64,000 nt of DNA from the NCBI RefSeq assembly GCF_003063415.1, contig NZ_NESK01000016.1, positions 33,027-97,026 of the forward strand. Reading direction: 5' to 3'. Origin of the DNA: Limnohabitans sp. 2KL-17 (GTDB taxonomy: Bacteria; Pseudomonadota; Gammaproteobacteria; Burkholderiales; Burkholderiaceae_C). Below the pieces are notes generated by a model. That model did not search any database. It was not told the origin of the DNA and was given only the letters and a program-made list of their open reading frames with translations. The translations under genes and the position numbers were made by a program. Shown piece by piece: positions 41,229 to 49,942 of the stretch; the first letter of the stretch is position 1; every line of letters starts with the position of its first letter.

Positions 41229-41328
41229 ATTGAGGGACGCCCAAGGGCTTGGCGTTGAATATGTCCTACACCCGTGGTTGAACGGTACCCTTGGTCCCAG
41301 CGCCTGCAAACTGATATCTTCTGAACCT

Positions 41329-43071
41329 GTGAACCATCTGACCCCCGCCATCGTTGCTCAAAGCGCCGTGCGCAGACTGCCGCGTCTGGCCTTGCTTTTG
41401 CTTTGCGTAGCCTATGTCCTGCTGGGCTTTTGGGGCCGGGCACCCTGGAAAGCGCAAGACATCGAAGCCTTCGGCTACATGCTGCAATTGGCGCAACCCG
41501 GCATGAGCGAGGCCATCAGCTGGCTCAAGCCAACGCTGCTGGACAACCCTGACAGCAACTTGGCCTTGTTGCCTTATTGGTTGGGTGCCCTGTCCATTCA
41601 ATGGGCCCCCAAGGGTCTGGAAGACGTCTTTGCCCGACTGCCATTCATCGCCATGTTGAGTGCCACCCTGGCAGCCACCTGGTACGCGGTCTATTCACTG
41701 ACTCGCCACCCTGCGGCACAACCCGTGGCCTTTGCATTTGGTGGCGAAGCCAAACCGGCGGACTATGCACGCGCCATGGCCGACGGGGGGTTGCTGGCAC
41801 TCTTGGCCTGCCTGGGCTTGGCTCGGTTGTCACACGAAACGACACCGGCACTCAGTCAATTGTGTTTTGCAGCCCTGCTGTTTTTCGGCTTGTCGACATG
41901 GGCTCGCCACCGCATTCAAAGTGCAGTGGCGGTCTCTGTGGGCATGTTGGGCCTGACGCTGTCCGGTGCACCCACTTTGGCGCTGTGGCTCGGCATCGGG
42001 GGCACTGTCATTTGCGCTACGGCACAACCCGATCCTGCTCAACGCCGATTGAGCATGCTCGATGTGGGTCTGCTGGCGCTGATATGCCTGCTCTGCGTGA
42101 CCACAGCCGGTGCGCTGGACTTGTGGCGCTGGCGTGTGGTGCCTCACAGCATGTTCGACTTGCACTTACTGGGCAAATTGATCGTTTGGTTCACCTGGCC
42201 TGCATGGCCCCTGGCACTTTGGGCACTGTGGCGATGGCGCGGGCAACTGTCGCACGTCTGGCGCTACCCGCACTTGGGTCTGCCACTGTGGTTTGCGCTG
42301 GTCACGATCGGAGCCACCTGGTTCACGGGTTTGTCTGACCGCGCGCTGCTGAGTTCACTGCCCGCCATTGCCACTTTGGCGGCTTTGGCGCTGCCCACAC
42401 TCAAACGCAGCCTCGGTGCACTGATCGACTGGTTCACCTTGCTGTTTTTCAGTTTCTGCGCGCTCGCCATGTGGGTGGTCTGGGTGGCCATGCAAACCGG
42501 CATTCCCGCCAAACCAGCTCGCAACGTGGCCCGCTTGGCACCAGAGTTTGTGCCCGAATTTTCAATCGGTGCTTTCGTCCTGGCGGTCTCAGCCACCTTG
42601 GCCTGGGCGGCGCTCGTGAGGTGGCGTACCGGTTACCACCGCGCAGCCATCTGGAAAAGCATGGTGCTGCCCGCAGGCGGTGCGGTCCTTTGCTGGTTGC
42701 TGCTGACGACTTTGTGGCTGCCTCTGCTCAACTACGCTCGAAGCTATGCGGCACTGGTGCAAAAAATCACCCGCATCACAGACCAGAACGCTTGTTTTCA
42801 ATACGCAGGCATCAGCAAGGCGCAAGGCGCGGCTTTGTTGCACCACGGGCAGGCCAGGCTGATGCCCATGCAAGCGCCCCAACCCGACTGCCAATGGCTG
42901 ATCATCGACAGGGCCAACTTGTCCCTGCTGTCGGCCAAAATCCGTGCGCTGGGATGGGTTGAACACGCCGCCATCAAACGGCCCACCGACAACGATGAAA
43001 CCTTGGTGATGTTCAGACCCGCAAACCCGCTAAACCTGCCGCCGACACGCTCCGAAGAGCCCGTGCGCTGA
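41329..43071 (+). CDS. Integral membrane protein, ArnT/PMT-like glycosyltransferase candidate
   Basis: About 580 aa from a GTG at 41329, with 10-12 hydrophobic helices. The first loop after TM1 (WGRAPWKAQDIEAFGYMLQLAQPG) has the acidic/aromatic character of the DxE-type catalytic loop in ArnT/PMT (GT-C) enzymes, and the C-terminal part is a soluble domain (CQWLIIDRANLSLLSAK). Such enzymes move sugars from polyprenyl phosphates to lipids or proteins. Homology is weak by eye; it may be an uncharacterised Comamonadaceae family. It sits 3 nt before the MATE gene. Confidence 0.6.
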   Translation: MNHLTPAIVAQSAVRRLPRLALLLLCVAYVLLGFWGRAPWKAQDIEAFGYMLQLAQPGMSEAISWLKPTLLDNPDSNLALLPYWLGALSIQWAPKGLEDVFARLPFIAMLSATLAATWYAVYSLTRHPAAQPVAFAFGGEAKPADYARAMADGGLLALLACLGLARLSHETTPALSQLCFAALLFFGLSTWARHRIQSAVAVSVGMLGLTLSGAPTLALWLGIGGTVICATAQPDPAQRRLSMLDVGLLALICLLCVTTAGALDLWRWRVVPHSMFDLHLLGKLIVWFTWPAWPLALWALWRWRGQLSHVWRYPHLGLPLWFALVTIGATWFTGLSDRALLSSLPAIATLAALALPTLKRSLGALIDWFTLLFFSFCALAMWVVWVAMQTGIPAKPARNVARLAPEFVPEFSIGAFVLAVSATLAWAALVRWRTGYHRAAIWKSMVLPAGGAVLCWLLLTTLWLPLLNYARSYAALVQKITRITDQNACFQYAGISKAQGAALLHHGQARLMPMQAPQPDCQWLIIDRANLSLLSAKIRALGWVEHAAIKRPTDNDETLVMFRPANPLNLPPTRSEEPVR

Positions 43072-43074
43072 GCC

Positions 43075-44436
43075 ATGTCCGAGCTGCGCATCATTGCCCG
43101 CCACGCAGGCACCGTGCTGGTGGGCCAACTGGCTGTGATGTCTTTTGGTATTGCTGACACCTTGATTGCAGGCCGCTACAGCCCTCAGGCATTGGCGGTC
43201 TTGGCCCTGGCCTCGTCCATCTACATCAGCATTTATGTCGCACTGAACGGGCTGCTTCAGGCCCTGCTGCCCGTTTGGGCCGAGCTGCACGGCGCGGGCC
43301 GTCAGGCAGAGGTCGGTCGCTCGTTCCGGCAAGCACTTTACATTGCTGGCGGTGCCGCAGTGATCGGCATCAGCGGGCTGTGGTTTCCGGACCTCTGGCT
43401 GTCAACCACCGAAGTGCCCGAGGAGCTGTGGCCCGATGTGCGGGGATATTTGCGCATTCTGGCTGTCGCTTTGGTGCCGTCTTTGCTGTTTCGCCTGTAT
43501 GGAACGCTGAACCAAAGTTTGGGCCATCCGCGCTTGGTCACCTGGTTGCAGGCCGGCGCCTTGCTGGTCAAAGTACCGCTGTCTTTTGCCTTGACGTTTG
43601 GCGTTGGCGGTTTTGCAGGTCTGGGTGTGGTGGGATGCGCTTGGGCCACGCTGATGGTCAACTCGCTCATGATGCTGTCCGGGCTGTGGCTTTTGCGCAC
43701 GCAAGACATCTACCAACCCTATCGCTTGTGGCGGCGCCCCGAACAACCTGATTGGCCCATGATTCGGCGCTTTTTGGCGCTGGGTGTGCCTGCCGGTTTG
43801 TCCATCATGGTGGAAGTCACATCATTCACCTTGATGGCCCTGTTCATTGCGCGCTTGGGTGCGGTGGCTCTGGCCAGCCACCAAATTGCAGCCAGTCTGG
43901 CGGCCGTTTTGTACATGGTCCCTCTGGCTTTGGGAATTGCCAGCAGCGCACGCACAGGCTACTGGCTTGGGGCCGGGCAAGCCAGCAAAGCCCGCCGTGC
44001 TGCCGGGCTGGGTATTGTTCTGGCCGTTGGCGCGGCCCTGTTGGGGGCAGCCCTTTTGTTCATGGCGCGCGAGGCCTTGGCCCACGCGTTCAGCACCGAC
44101 CCGCGCGTGGTGCAAGCGGCCACGGTCTGGCTGTGCTGGGTGGCGCTGTACCACCTGGCCGATGCAGTGCAGGCTGTGTGTGCGTATTTGCTGCGCTGCT
44201 ACCGCATCACGCTGATGCCATTGCTGATCTATGCCGCATTGCTCTGGGGTATTGGCTTGTATGGCGGCTACCTGTGGGCTTATCAAGGCATCGAGTGGGC
44301 TGACTGGCCCATGCGCGCCAGCGTGGACACTTTCTGGATCACCAGTACAGCCGCACTGGCCTTGGTGTCGGTGCTTTTCACGGCCATGGTGTGGCACGCC
44401 TCTCGCCCCACCCAAGACAAGACAAAGCCCGCCTGA
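43075..44436 (+). CDS. MATE family efflux transporter
   Basis: 453 aa with about 12 TM helices arranged as two repeats. N-terminal GQLAVMSFGIADTLIAGRYSPQALAVLALASSIY and the midpoint FLALGVPAGLSIMVEVTSFTLMALFIARLGAVALASHQIA are typical MATE motifs (NorM branch). Exports cationic drugs or metabolites using H+ or Na+. Translated right after the ArnT-like gene, so the two may be functionally linked. Confidence 0.92.
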   Translation: MSELRIIARHAGTVLVGQLAVMSFGIADTLIAGRYSPQALAVLALASSIYISIYVALNGLLQALLPVWAELHGAGRQAEVGRSFRQALYIAGGAAVIGISGLWFPDLWLSTTEVPEELWPDVRGYLRILAVALVPSLLFRLYGTLNQSLGHPRLVTWLQAGALLVKVPLSFALTFGVGGFAGLGVVGCAWATLMVNSLMMLSGLWLLRTQDIYQPYRLWRRPEQPDWPMIRRFLALGVPAGLSIMVEVTSFTLMALFIARLGAVALASHQIAASLAAVLYMVPLALGIASSARTGYWLGAGQASKARRAAGLGIVLAVGAALLGAALLFMAREALAHAFSTDPRVVQAATVWLCWVALYHLADAVQAVCAYLLRCYRITLMPLLIYAALLWGIGLYGGYLWAYQGIEWADWPMRASVDTFWITSTAALALVSVLFTAMVWHASRPTQDKTKPA

Positions 44437-44531
44437 AGAACGTCGTGACAGGCGCAGCGCAAAAGCCCGAACGAGCCAAGCCCACGATGCGTTAAGGTGG
44501 AGGGTCAACTCACTTTGACCTTCACCACACC

Positions 44532-44834
44532 ATGATCCTCGAACTCGCCGATATCCGCATCCATCCGGGACAGCAAGCTGAATTTGAAAAAGCCATTGAA
44601 CTGGGCTTGAACACCGTGGCTTGCAAAGCCAAAGGTTTTCAGGGCGGCAAAGTCAACCGTGGCATTGAAAGCCCCGAACGCTATGTGCTGCAAATCTTTT
44701 GGGACAAGCTGGAAGACCACACCGTGGGCTTTCGTGAATCCGAGCTCTTCACACAATGGCGTGCCATCGTCGGCCCGTTCTTTGCCGTACCTCCCCATGT
44801 TGAGCACTTCGAGTTGACGACCAAGTCGTCATAA
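44532..44834 (+). CDS. Antibiotic biosynthesis monooxygenase (ABM) domain protein
   Basis: 100 aa alpha/beta-barrel dimer protein: ILELADIRIHPGQQAEFEKAIE, FQGGKVNRGIESPERYVLQIFWDKLEDH. ABM-fold proteins include quinol monooxygenases and heme-degrading enzymes; the reaction here is unknown. Just upstream, GGTCAA ... TTGACC (about 44502-44522) forms an inverted repeat that could be an operator. Confidence 0.82.
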   Translation: MILELADIRIHPGQQAEFEKAIELGLNTVACKAKGFQGGKVNRGIESPERYVLQIFWDKLEDHTVGFRESELFTQWRAIVGPFFAVPPHVEHFELTTKSS

Positions 44835-44865
44835 ATCAGACCTCAAGCCCCCCAAGACAGTGGCA

Positions 44866-45303
44866 TCAAGGCACAGGATGGCCTGCCACCAAACGGCTGA
44901 GCAAGTGCATGAACTGCGCTTGCTCTTGCGGCTCAAGCGGCGACAAAATTTCTGCCTGAACATCTGCCACCGCAGACTTCATGCCCGCCAAAGCCTGCAA
45001 ACCCAGCGGTGTCAGCACGAGCAGTTTGCGTCGGCGATCCACCTCGTCAGCGAACCGCTCGACCCAACCCTTGCTTTCCAGTCGACCGATGACCGAGCCC
45101 GAGGTCGCCGGATCAAATGCCACACGCTTGGCCAAGGTGATCTGATCCACACCGGGAGAGTCCAGCAAAGCGTTCAATATGGCGAACTGAACCGGTGTGA
45201 CCCCGACTGCAGCAAGGTGTTCATTGAACAAAGCCACAGAAATCTGATGCGCCCGCCTGATCAAGTGCCCAGGGGCGGCTGCAAAATCAAAGCCGTGGTT
45301 CAT
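44866..45303 (-). CDS. MarR family transcriptional regulator
   Basis: 145 aa winged-helix regulator. The recognition region DQITLAKRVAFDPATSGSVIGRLESKGWVER and the wing DEVDRRRKLLVLTPLG are typical. It is divergent from the FAH-family hydrolase gene; the intergenic region contains a 12-bp palindrome, so it probably controls that operon in response to its substrate. MarR relatives often regulate aromatic acid breakdown. Confidence 0.88.
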   Translation of the reverse strand: MNHGFDFAAAPGHLIRRAHQISVALFNEHLAAVGVTPVQFAILNALLDSPGVDQITLAKRVAFDPATSGSVIGRLESKGWVERFADEVDRRRKLLVLTPLGLQALAGMKSAVADVQAEILSPLEPQEQAQFMHLLSRLVAGHPVP

Positions 45304-45367
45304 TTTGGGGTCTCTCCATCCAATGCAGGGTTATCACCAATCTCTGTCCTGGCGCAGGCTCCTATAG

Positions 45368-45379
45368 TAAGCGCGCTTA
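45368..45379. promoter_or_regulatory. Candidate MarR operator
   Basis: Perfect palindrome TAAGCGCGCTTA overlapping a plus-strand TATAGT -10-like box (45364-45369 region) between the divergent MarR and hydrolase genes. Confidence 0.55.
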
Positions 45380-45426
45380 GCAAGTTTTTTGATGTGGCCC
45401 AACACACCCCTCTCCGAAAATGATTC

Positions 45427-46122
45427 ATGAGTTTTGTTTTCCCGCCAATGCCCACCGTTTCAATACCCGTCCTGGGCCAACCCAGCCATTTTCCGGTGCA
45501 CCGCATTTATTGCGTGGGCCGCAATTACGAGGAGCACGCCAAGGAAATGGGCTTCACAGGGCGTGAGCCGCCCTTCTTTTTTCTCAAACCCGCCGACACC
45601 CTGGTGGCGGTAGAAACCGGCCAAACCGGGCAAATGCCCTACCCCAGTCTCACGCAAAACCTTCACCACGAGATCGAACTGGTGGTGGCCATTGGCAAAG
45701 GCGGGCGCAACATTTTGGCAGCCGATGCGGCTCAACATATCTTCGGGTATGCCGTGGGACTGGACATGACCCGCCGGGACCTGCAAAACGAGATGAAAAA
45801 ACAAGGCCGTCCCTGGTGCATTGGCAAGGCCTTTGACCATTCGGCCCCCATCGGCCCCATCACACCCATTGGGCAAGCGGGCGATGTGAACAACGCCAAC
45901 ATCAGCCTGCAAGTCAACGGCGCCAAGCGCCAGCAAAGCAACGTGGCCAAACTGATCTGGAACGTGGCTGAGACCATCGAGCATTTGTCTGCCGCCTGGG
46001 CGCTACAACCTGGCGACCTGATCTACACGGGCACGCCTGAAGGTGTGGCGGCCGTGGTCTCTGGCGATCTCCTAGAGGGTGAAGTGGCAGGCTTAGGCAG
46101 CCTCAGAATTCTCATTAAATAA
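45427..46122 (+). CDS. Fumarylacetoacetate hydrolase family protein (fumarylpyruvate hydrolase-like)
   Basis: 231 aa single-domain FAH protein. Motifs: RIYCVGRNYEEHAKEMG, metal-binding HHEIELVVAIGKGGRNI, and the C-terminal DLIYTGTPEGVAAVVSGD. The family cleaves C-C bonds of beta-diketo acids; the closest look-alikes are fumarylpyruvate hydrolases (gentisate pathway), but related decarboxylases cannot be excluded. With the adjoining MarR gene and TRAP transporter it suggests uptake and degradation of an aromatic-derived or dicarboxylic acid. Confidence 0.86.
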   Translation: MSFVFPPMPTVSIPVLGQPSHFPVHRIYCVGRNYEEHAKEMGFTGREPPFFFLKPADTLVAVETGQTGQMPYPSLTQNLHHEIELVVAIGKGGRNILAADAAQHIFGYAVGLDMTRRDLQNEMKKQGRPWCIGKAFDHSAPIGPITPIGQAGDVNNANISLQVNGAKRQQSNVAKLIWNVAETIEHLSAAWALQPGDLIYTGTPEGVAAVVSGDLLEGEVAGLGSLRILIK

Positions 46123-46189
46123 TGAATAAAAGTGCAAGAACCAACAAATACATCGCGTCTACCCTTATTTTAGCCCAAATAACTTGCAA

Positions 46190-46227
46190 TATAATTCATA
46201 AAAAATCCAATTAGCCGACCATATGGT
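46190..46227 (+). promoter_or_regulatory. dctP-type gene promoter region with palindrome
   Basis: TATAAT at 46190-46195 and a 10-bp palindrome ACCATATGGT at 46218-46227, right where RNA synthesis would start. The interval 46123-46269 is AT-richer than its surroundings. The palindrome looks like a dimeric regulator site (GntR-like spacing possible); the regulator is unknown. Confidence 0.45.
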
Positions 46228-46269
46228 TAGTTTATGATCCACTTTTACCCACCTGAAGGAGACAAACCC

Positions 46270-47301
46270 GTGAAAAATATTCTCAAGCAAACGGCATTGG
46301 CTGCCGGCCTTCTGGCCGCAGCCTTTGGCGTGCACGCCCAAACCATCACCTTGAAAGTGCACCACTTTTTGGGACCACAAACCATTCAGCACACCACCAT
46401 GCTGGGTGACTGGTGCAGAAACATTGCCAGGGACTCCAAAGACCGCCTGAAGTGCGAAATCTTCCCATCCATGCAACTCGGTGGCACTCCAGTTCAGTTG
46501 TACGAACAGGCCCGCGATGGCGTGGTCGATGTGGCTTGGACTTTGCAGGCTTACACCCCGAAACTGGCCAAGCTGGAAGTGTTCGAGCTGCCCTTCATGA
46601 TGACCAACGCCGAAGCCACCAGCCGTGCCGCCTGGGACTACGCCCAAAAGTATGCGCAAGACGACTTCAAGGACGTCAAGATGCTGGCTGTCCATGTGCA
46701 TGGCCCAGGCAACATTTACACCAAATCCAAACCAGTCACCACCATGTCCGACCTCAAGGGCCTGAAAGTGCGCGCTCCGACACGCCAGGTGAACAAGATG
46801 ATCGCCATGATGGGTGCCACACCCGTGGCCATGCCCGTGCCGCAAGTGCCCGAAGCCCTCTCCAAAGGTGTGATCGATGGAGCCGTGATTCCCTACGAAG
46901 TGGCCCCCAGCCTGAAGGTCAACGAACTGACCAACTTCACAGCTGAAACCGACCGCAGCTACAACGCGCTTTACACCACAGTGTTTGTCGTTCCCATGAA
47001 CAAGGCCAAGTACGAATCGCTGCCAGCCGACCTGAAGGCTGTGATCGACAAAAACTCCGGCCGTGAATTCTCTGCTTTTATGGGTAAAACCCAGGCAGGT
47101 CATGACGTTCCAGGTAAAAAAATATTTGAAGCTTCTGCCAACCAAAAAATCAGCATCATCTCCAAAGCTGAACTGGAGAAATGGAAAAAAGCGACTGACC
47201 CGCTTGACGACGCCTGGGTCGCAGAGATGACCGGCAAAGGCATGGATGGAAAAGGCATGTTGCAGTCCGCCACTGACCTGATCAAGCAATACAGCAAATA
47301 A
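46270..47301 (+). CDS. dctP: TRAP transporter substrate-binding protein (DctP family)
   Basis: 343 aa periplasmic binding protein. The GTG start is preceded by AAGGAG; the N-terminus KNILKQTALAAGLLAAAFGVHAQ is a signal peptide cleaved after HA. Family landmarks: CEIFPSMQLGGTPVQLYEQARDGVVDVAW, LKGLKVRAPTRQVNKMI and PEALSKGVIDGAVIPYE, with the ligand-binding Arg (KVRAP). It captures a carboxylate for the DctQM permease. A terminator follows before dctQ. Confidence 0.93.
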   Translation: MKNILKQTALAAGLLAAAFGVHAQTITLKVHHFLGPQTIQHTTMLGDWCRNIARDSKDRLKCEIFPSMQLGGTPVQLYEQARDGVVDVAWTLQAYTPKLAKLEVFELPFMMTNAEATSRAAWDYAQKYAQDDFKDVKMLAVHVHGPGNIYTKSKPVTTMSDLKGLKVRAPTRQVNKMIAMMGATPVAMPVPQVPEALSKGVIDGAVIPYEVAPSLKVNELTNFTAETDRSYNALYTTVFVVPMNKAKYESLPADLKAVIDKNSGREFSAFMGKTQAGHDVPGKKIFEASANQKISIISKAELEKWKKATDPLDDAWVAEMTGKGMDGKGMLQSATDLIKQYSK

Positions 47302-47315
47302 GCGCTGGTCATGCA

Positions 47316-47358
47316 CACAAAAGAGCAGGGACGCCAAGCAGCGCCCTGCTCTTTTTCT
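47316..47358 (+). terminator. Intercistronic terminator between dctP and dctQ
   Basis: Stem AAGAGCAGGG (47321-47330) / CCCTGCTCTT (47344-47353) then TTT. It lies inside the operon and would reduce permease expression relative to the binding protein. Confidence 0.8.
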
Positions 47359-47423
47359 TGTGCGGTTTCCATGGTTTGAAATAGAAGCCGATTCCTGTTT
47401 TTTCACTGCTCACAAAACCCACC

Positions 47424-47915
47424 ATGATGTTTTCTAATTCACTGGACCGCATTGCACGGTTCTGCAGCATTTTGGGGGGGCTGGTCATGACAGCGCTGAT
47501 GCTCATGACCTGCTACAGCCTGATCAGCCGCAACCTTTTTGACTCAGCCCTGATCGGCGACTTTGAGCTGACAGGTGTTGGCGCAGGCGCAGCCATTGCC
47601 CTGTTCATGCCCTTGTGCCAACTCAAACACGAAAACATCATCGTGGACTTCTTCACTGCCAACCGCAGTGAGGCCTTCAATTACAGGCTTGACCGATTGG
47701 GCGATGTGCTGATGGCGATTATTTTTGCATTGCTCGCCTGGCGCTGCACGGCCGCGGCCATCAACGCCGTAGACACCATGGGAGCTTCCATGCTGCTGGG
47801 TTTCCCTGACTGGATCGTGTTCACCAGCATGGCGATTCCCTTTGGCATCACCGCCATCATTGCGGCCTCGCAAGCCGCCGCATCATTCAGCCCCAACGAC
47901 AAGGCCGCGTCATGA
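47424..47915 (+). CDS. dctQ: TRAP transporter small permease (DctQ family)
   Basis: 163 aa, four TM helices, with YSLISRNLFDSALIGDFELTG after TM1 as in DctQ proteins. Required partner of DctM. The stop overlaps the dctM start by ATGA. A second in-frame ATG one codon in is also possible. Confidence 0.9.
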   Translation: MMFSNSLDRIARFCSILGGLVMTALMLMTCYSLISRNLFDSALIGDFELTGVGAGAAIALFMPLCQLKHENIIVDFFTANRSEAFNYRLDRLGDVLMAIIFALLAWRCTAAAINAVDTMGASMLLGFPDWIVFTSMAIPFGITAIIAASQAAASFSPNDKAAS

Positions 47916-49228
47916 CCCCGATCACCTTGGCTTTGTCGATTTTCTTCATCATGCTGGGCCTGATGGTGATCCGCGTTCCGATCGCGGGCGCCATGTTCCT
48001 TGCAGGCACTGTCGGGTTCATCCTTCAAACGGGTTTTCAGCCTTACCTGAACTTCCTGAACAACCTCGCTTTTGCCCGCCTTGCCAATTACGACCTGTCA
48101 GTGATTCCTCTGTTCATCCTGATGGGCCACTTCGCCACGCAAGGCGGTATCAGCAAGGCGTTGTTCCAGTTCGCTGCTGTGGTCATGGGCCGCTTCAAGG
48201 GCGGTCTGGCCATGGGCGCGGTGCTCGCGTGCGGCGCTTTCGGGGCCATTTGCGGCTCCTCTGTGGCCACCGCTGCCACCATCACCGGCGTGGCTTTGCC
48301 AGAGATGAAGCGGCATGGTTATTCGGGCCGTTTGTCGACAGGTACGCTGGCTGCCGGTGGCACTTTGGGTATTTTGATACCGCCCTCCGTGCCCCTGGTG
48401 ATCTACGCCATCCTGACCGAGCAAAACATTGCCAAACTGTTTGCGGCCGCCATGATGCCCGGTCTTATTGCCATGGTCGGTTACATGATCGCCATTGCCA
48501 TTTATGTGCGCGTGGTGCCCGGGCAAGCACCTGACCAGGAAGACCGTGAAAGACTGACCCTTGAATCGCTAAAGGGCATTGTGCCCATCGCCACCATCTT
48601 CATCATCGTGTTTGGTGGCATCTATGCGGGCTTCTTCACCCCCACCGAAGGCGCAGCCGTGGGGGCCACCTCCACCTTCTTGGCAGCACTGCTCAAGCGC
48701 GAACTGACTTGGCAGAAATTCCTGCATTGCTTTCACGCCACAGCTCTGAGTGCCGCCATGATCTTCATGATCTTCATGGGCGCAGACGTGATGAACGCCG
48801 CACTGGCGCGCACCCAAGTGCCCGCCCAGTTGGCTGAAATGGTGGTCGCCATGAACTTCGCCCCCCTGATGGTGGTAGCCGGTATCTTGTTGCTTTACGT
48901 GGTGCTGGGCGCTGTGATGGACGAGTTGTCTATGCTGCTGCTGACCATTCCGATCTTTTTCCCCATCATCATGAAACTCGACTTCGGCATGACGCCTGAG
49001 CACACCGCCATCTGGTTTGGCATCATGGTGCTGATGACGGTAGGTTTTGGCATGCTGGCCCCGCCGGTGGGGCTGAACGTGTATGTGGTCAACGGCATGG
49101 CCAAAGACGTGCCGCTCAGCGAAAGCTATAAAGGCATCGTGCCCTTCCTGATCAGCGATACCATTCGCACCTTGCTGCTGCTCTTCTTCCCAGGCATTTC
49201 ACTGTTCCTGATCAAGTACCTGACCTGA
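47912..49228 (+). CDS. dctM: TRAP transporter large permease (DctM family)
   Basis: 438 aa Na+-coupled permease with about 12 TM segments. Conserved stretches: GAICGSSVATAATITGVALPEMKRHGYSGRLSTGTLAAGGTLGILIPPSVPLVIYAILTEQ and EGAAVGAT. Forms the channel with DctQ and takes substrate from the DctP-type protein. Confidence 0.94.
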   Translation: MTPITLALSIFFIMLGLMVIRVPIAGAMFLAGTVGFILQTGFQPYLNFLNNLAFARLANYDLSVIPLFILMGHFATQGGISKALFQFAAVVMGRFKGGLAMGAVLACGAFGAICGSSVATAATITGVALPEMKRHGYSGRLSTGTLAAGGTLGILIPPSVPLVIYAILTEQNIAKLFAAAMMPGLIAMVGYMIAIAIYVRVVPGQAPDQEDRERLTLESLKGIVPIATIFIIVFGGIYAGFFTPTEGAAVGATSTFLAALLKRELTWQKFLHCFHATALSAAMIFMIFMGADVMNAALARTQVPAQLAEMVVAMNFAPLMVVAGILLLYVVLGAVMDELSMLLLTIPIFFPIIMKLDFGMTPEHTAIWFGIMVLMTVGFGMLAPPVGLNVYVVNGMAKDVPLSESYKGIVPFLISDTIRTLLLLFFPGISLFLIKYLT

Positions 49229-49244
49229 TCTGGATAATTATTCT

Positions 49245-49287
49245 GCCAAGCCTCCTGAGTGCCAACTTCGGAGGCTTTTTTCTTGGC
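49245..49287 (+). terminator. Terminator of the TRAP operon
   Basis: GCCAAG-CCTCC / GGAGG-C-TTTTTT-CTTGGC: GC-rich stem followed by a T-run, 17 nt after dctM. Confidence 0.8.
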
Positions 49288-49348
49288 GAAATGGTTAGAC
49301 TCTGTCAGTGACCTCCGTCAAGATATCCACACACTTCGAGCCCCTTAC

Positions 49349-49897
49349 ATGATGTTTGACCGCACCATTCGACATTGCCGCCAATGCGGTGCCCTTGTGG
49401 CACGCCGCTTGCCCGACGATGGCGACACCAAGGAACGGGCCATCTGCACAGCGTGCAGCACCGTGCATTACGAAAACCCGCTGAATGTGGTGGGCACCGT
49501 GCCCCACTGGGGCGATCAGATCTTGCTGTGCAAGCGCAACATCGAGCCCCGCAAAGGCAAATGGACACTGCCTGCGGGCTTCATGGAACTGGGCGAGTCC
49601 GCCTCCGAGGGGGCTGCCCGCGAGACCACCGAAGAAGCCGGTGCCCAATTCATCATGGAAGACCTGTTCACCGTCATGAGCGTGCCCAGGGTGGGCCAAG
49701 TGCACCTCTACTACCGCGCAAGGCTGACGAGTGACGTGTTCGACCCCGGCCACGAAACCATGGAAGCACGCCTGTTCACAGAAGCCGACATTCCCTGGGA
49801 CGAACTGGCCTTCAGGACGGTGAAAGAAACGCTGGAACATTACTTTGCCGACCGGCAAGCCGGGCACTTTGGCACCCATGCCTTCGACATCGCCTGA
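49349..49897 (+). CDS. Nudix hydrolase with N-terminal zinc ribbon
   Basis: 182 aa. N-terminal CRQCG...CTACS zinc-ribbon motif (about residues 7-32), then the Nudix box GFMELGESASEGAARETTEEAGA (GX5EX7REUXEEXGU). Zinc-ribbon Nudix proteins of this type hydrolyse nucleotide diphosphate derivatives such as ADP-ribose or NADH; the substrate is unproven. Start at the ATG pair 49349/49352; earlier in-frame codons overlap the TRAP terminator. Confidence 0.88.
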   Translation: MMFDRTIRHCRQCGALVARRLPDDGDTKERAICTACSTVHYENPLNVVGTVPHWGDQILLCKRNIEPRKGKWTLPAGFMELGESASEGAARETTEEAGAQFIMEDLFTVMSVPRVGQVHLYYRARLTSDVFDPGHETMEARLFTEADIPWDELAFRTVKETLEHYFADRQAGHFGTHAFDIA

Positions 49898-49942
49898 GGC
49901 CTGAGCGCCGCCCTCAAACGCTCAAACGCTTAAGGCCAGACT

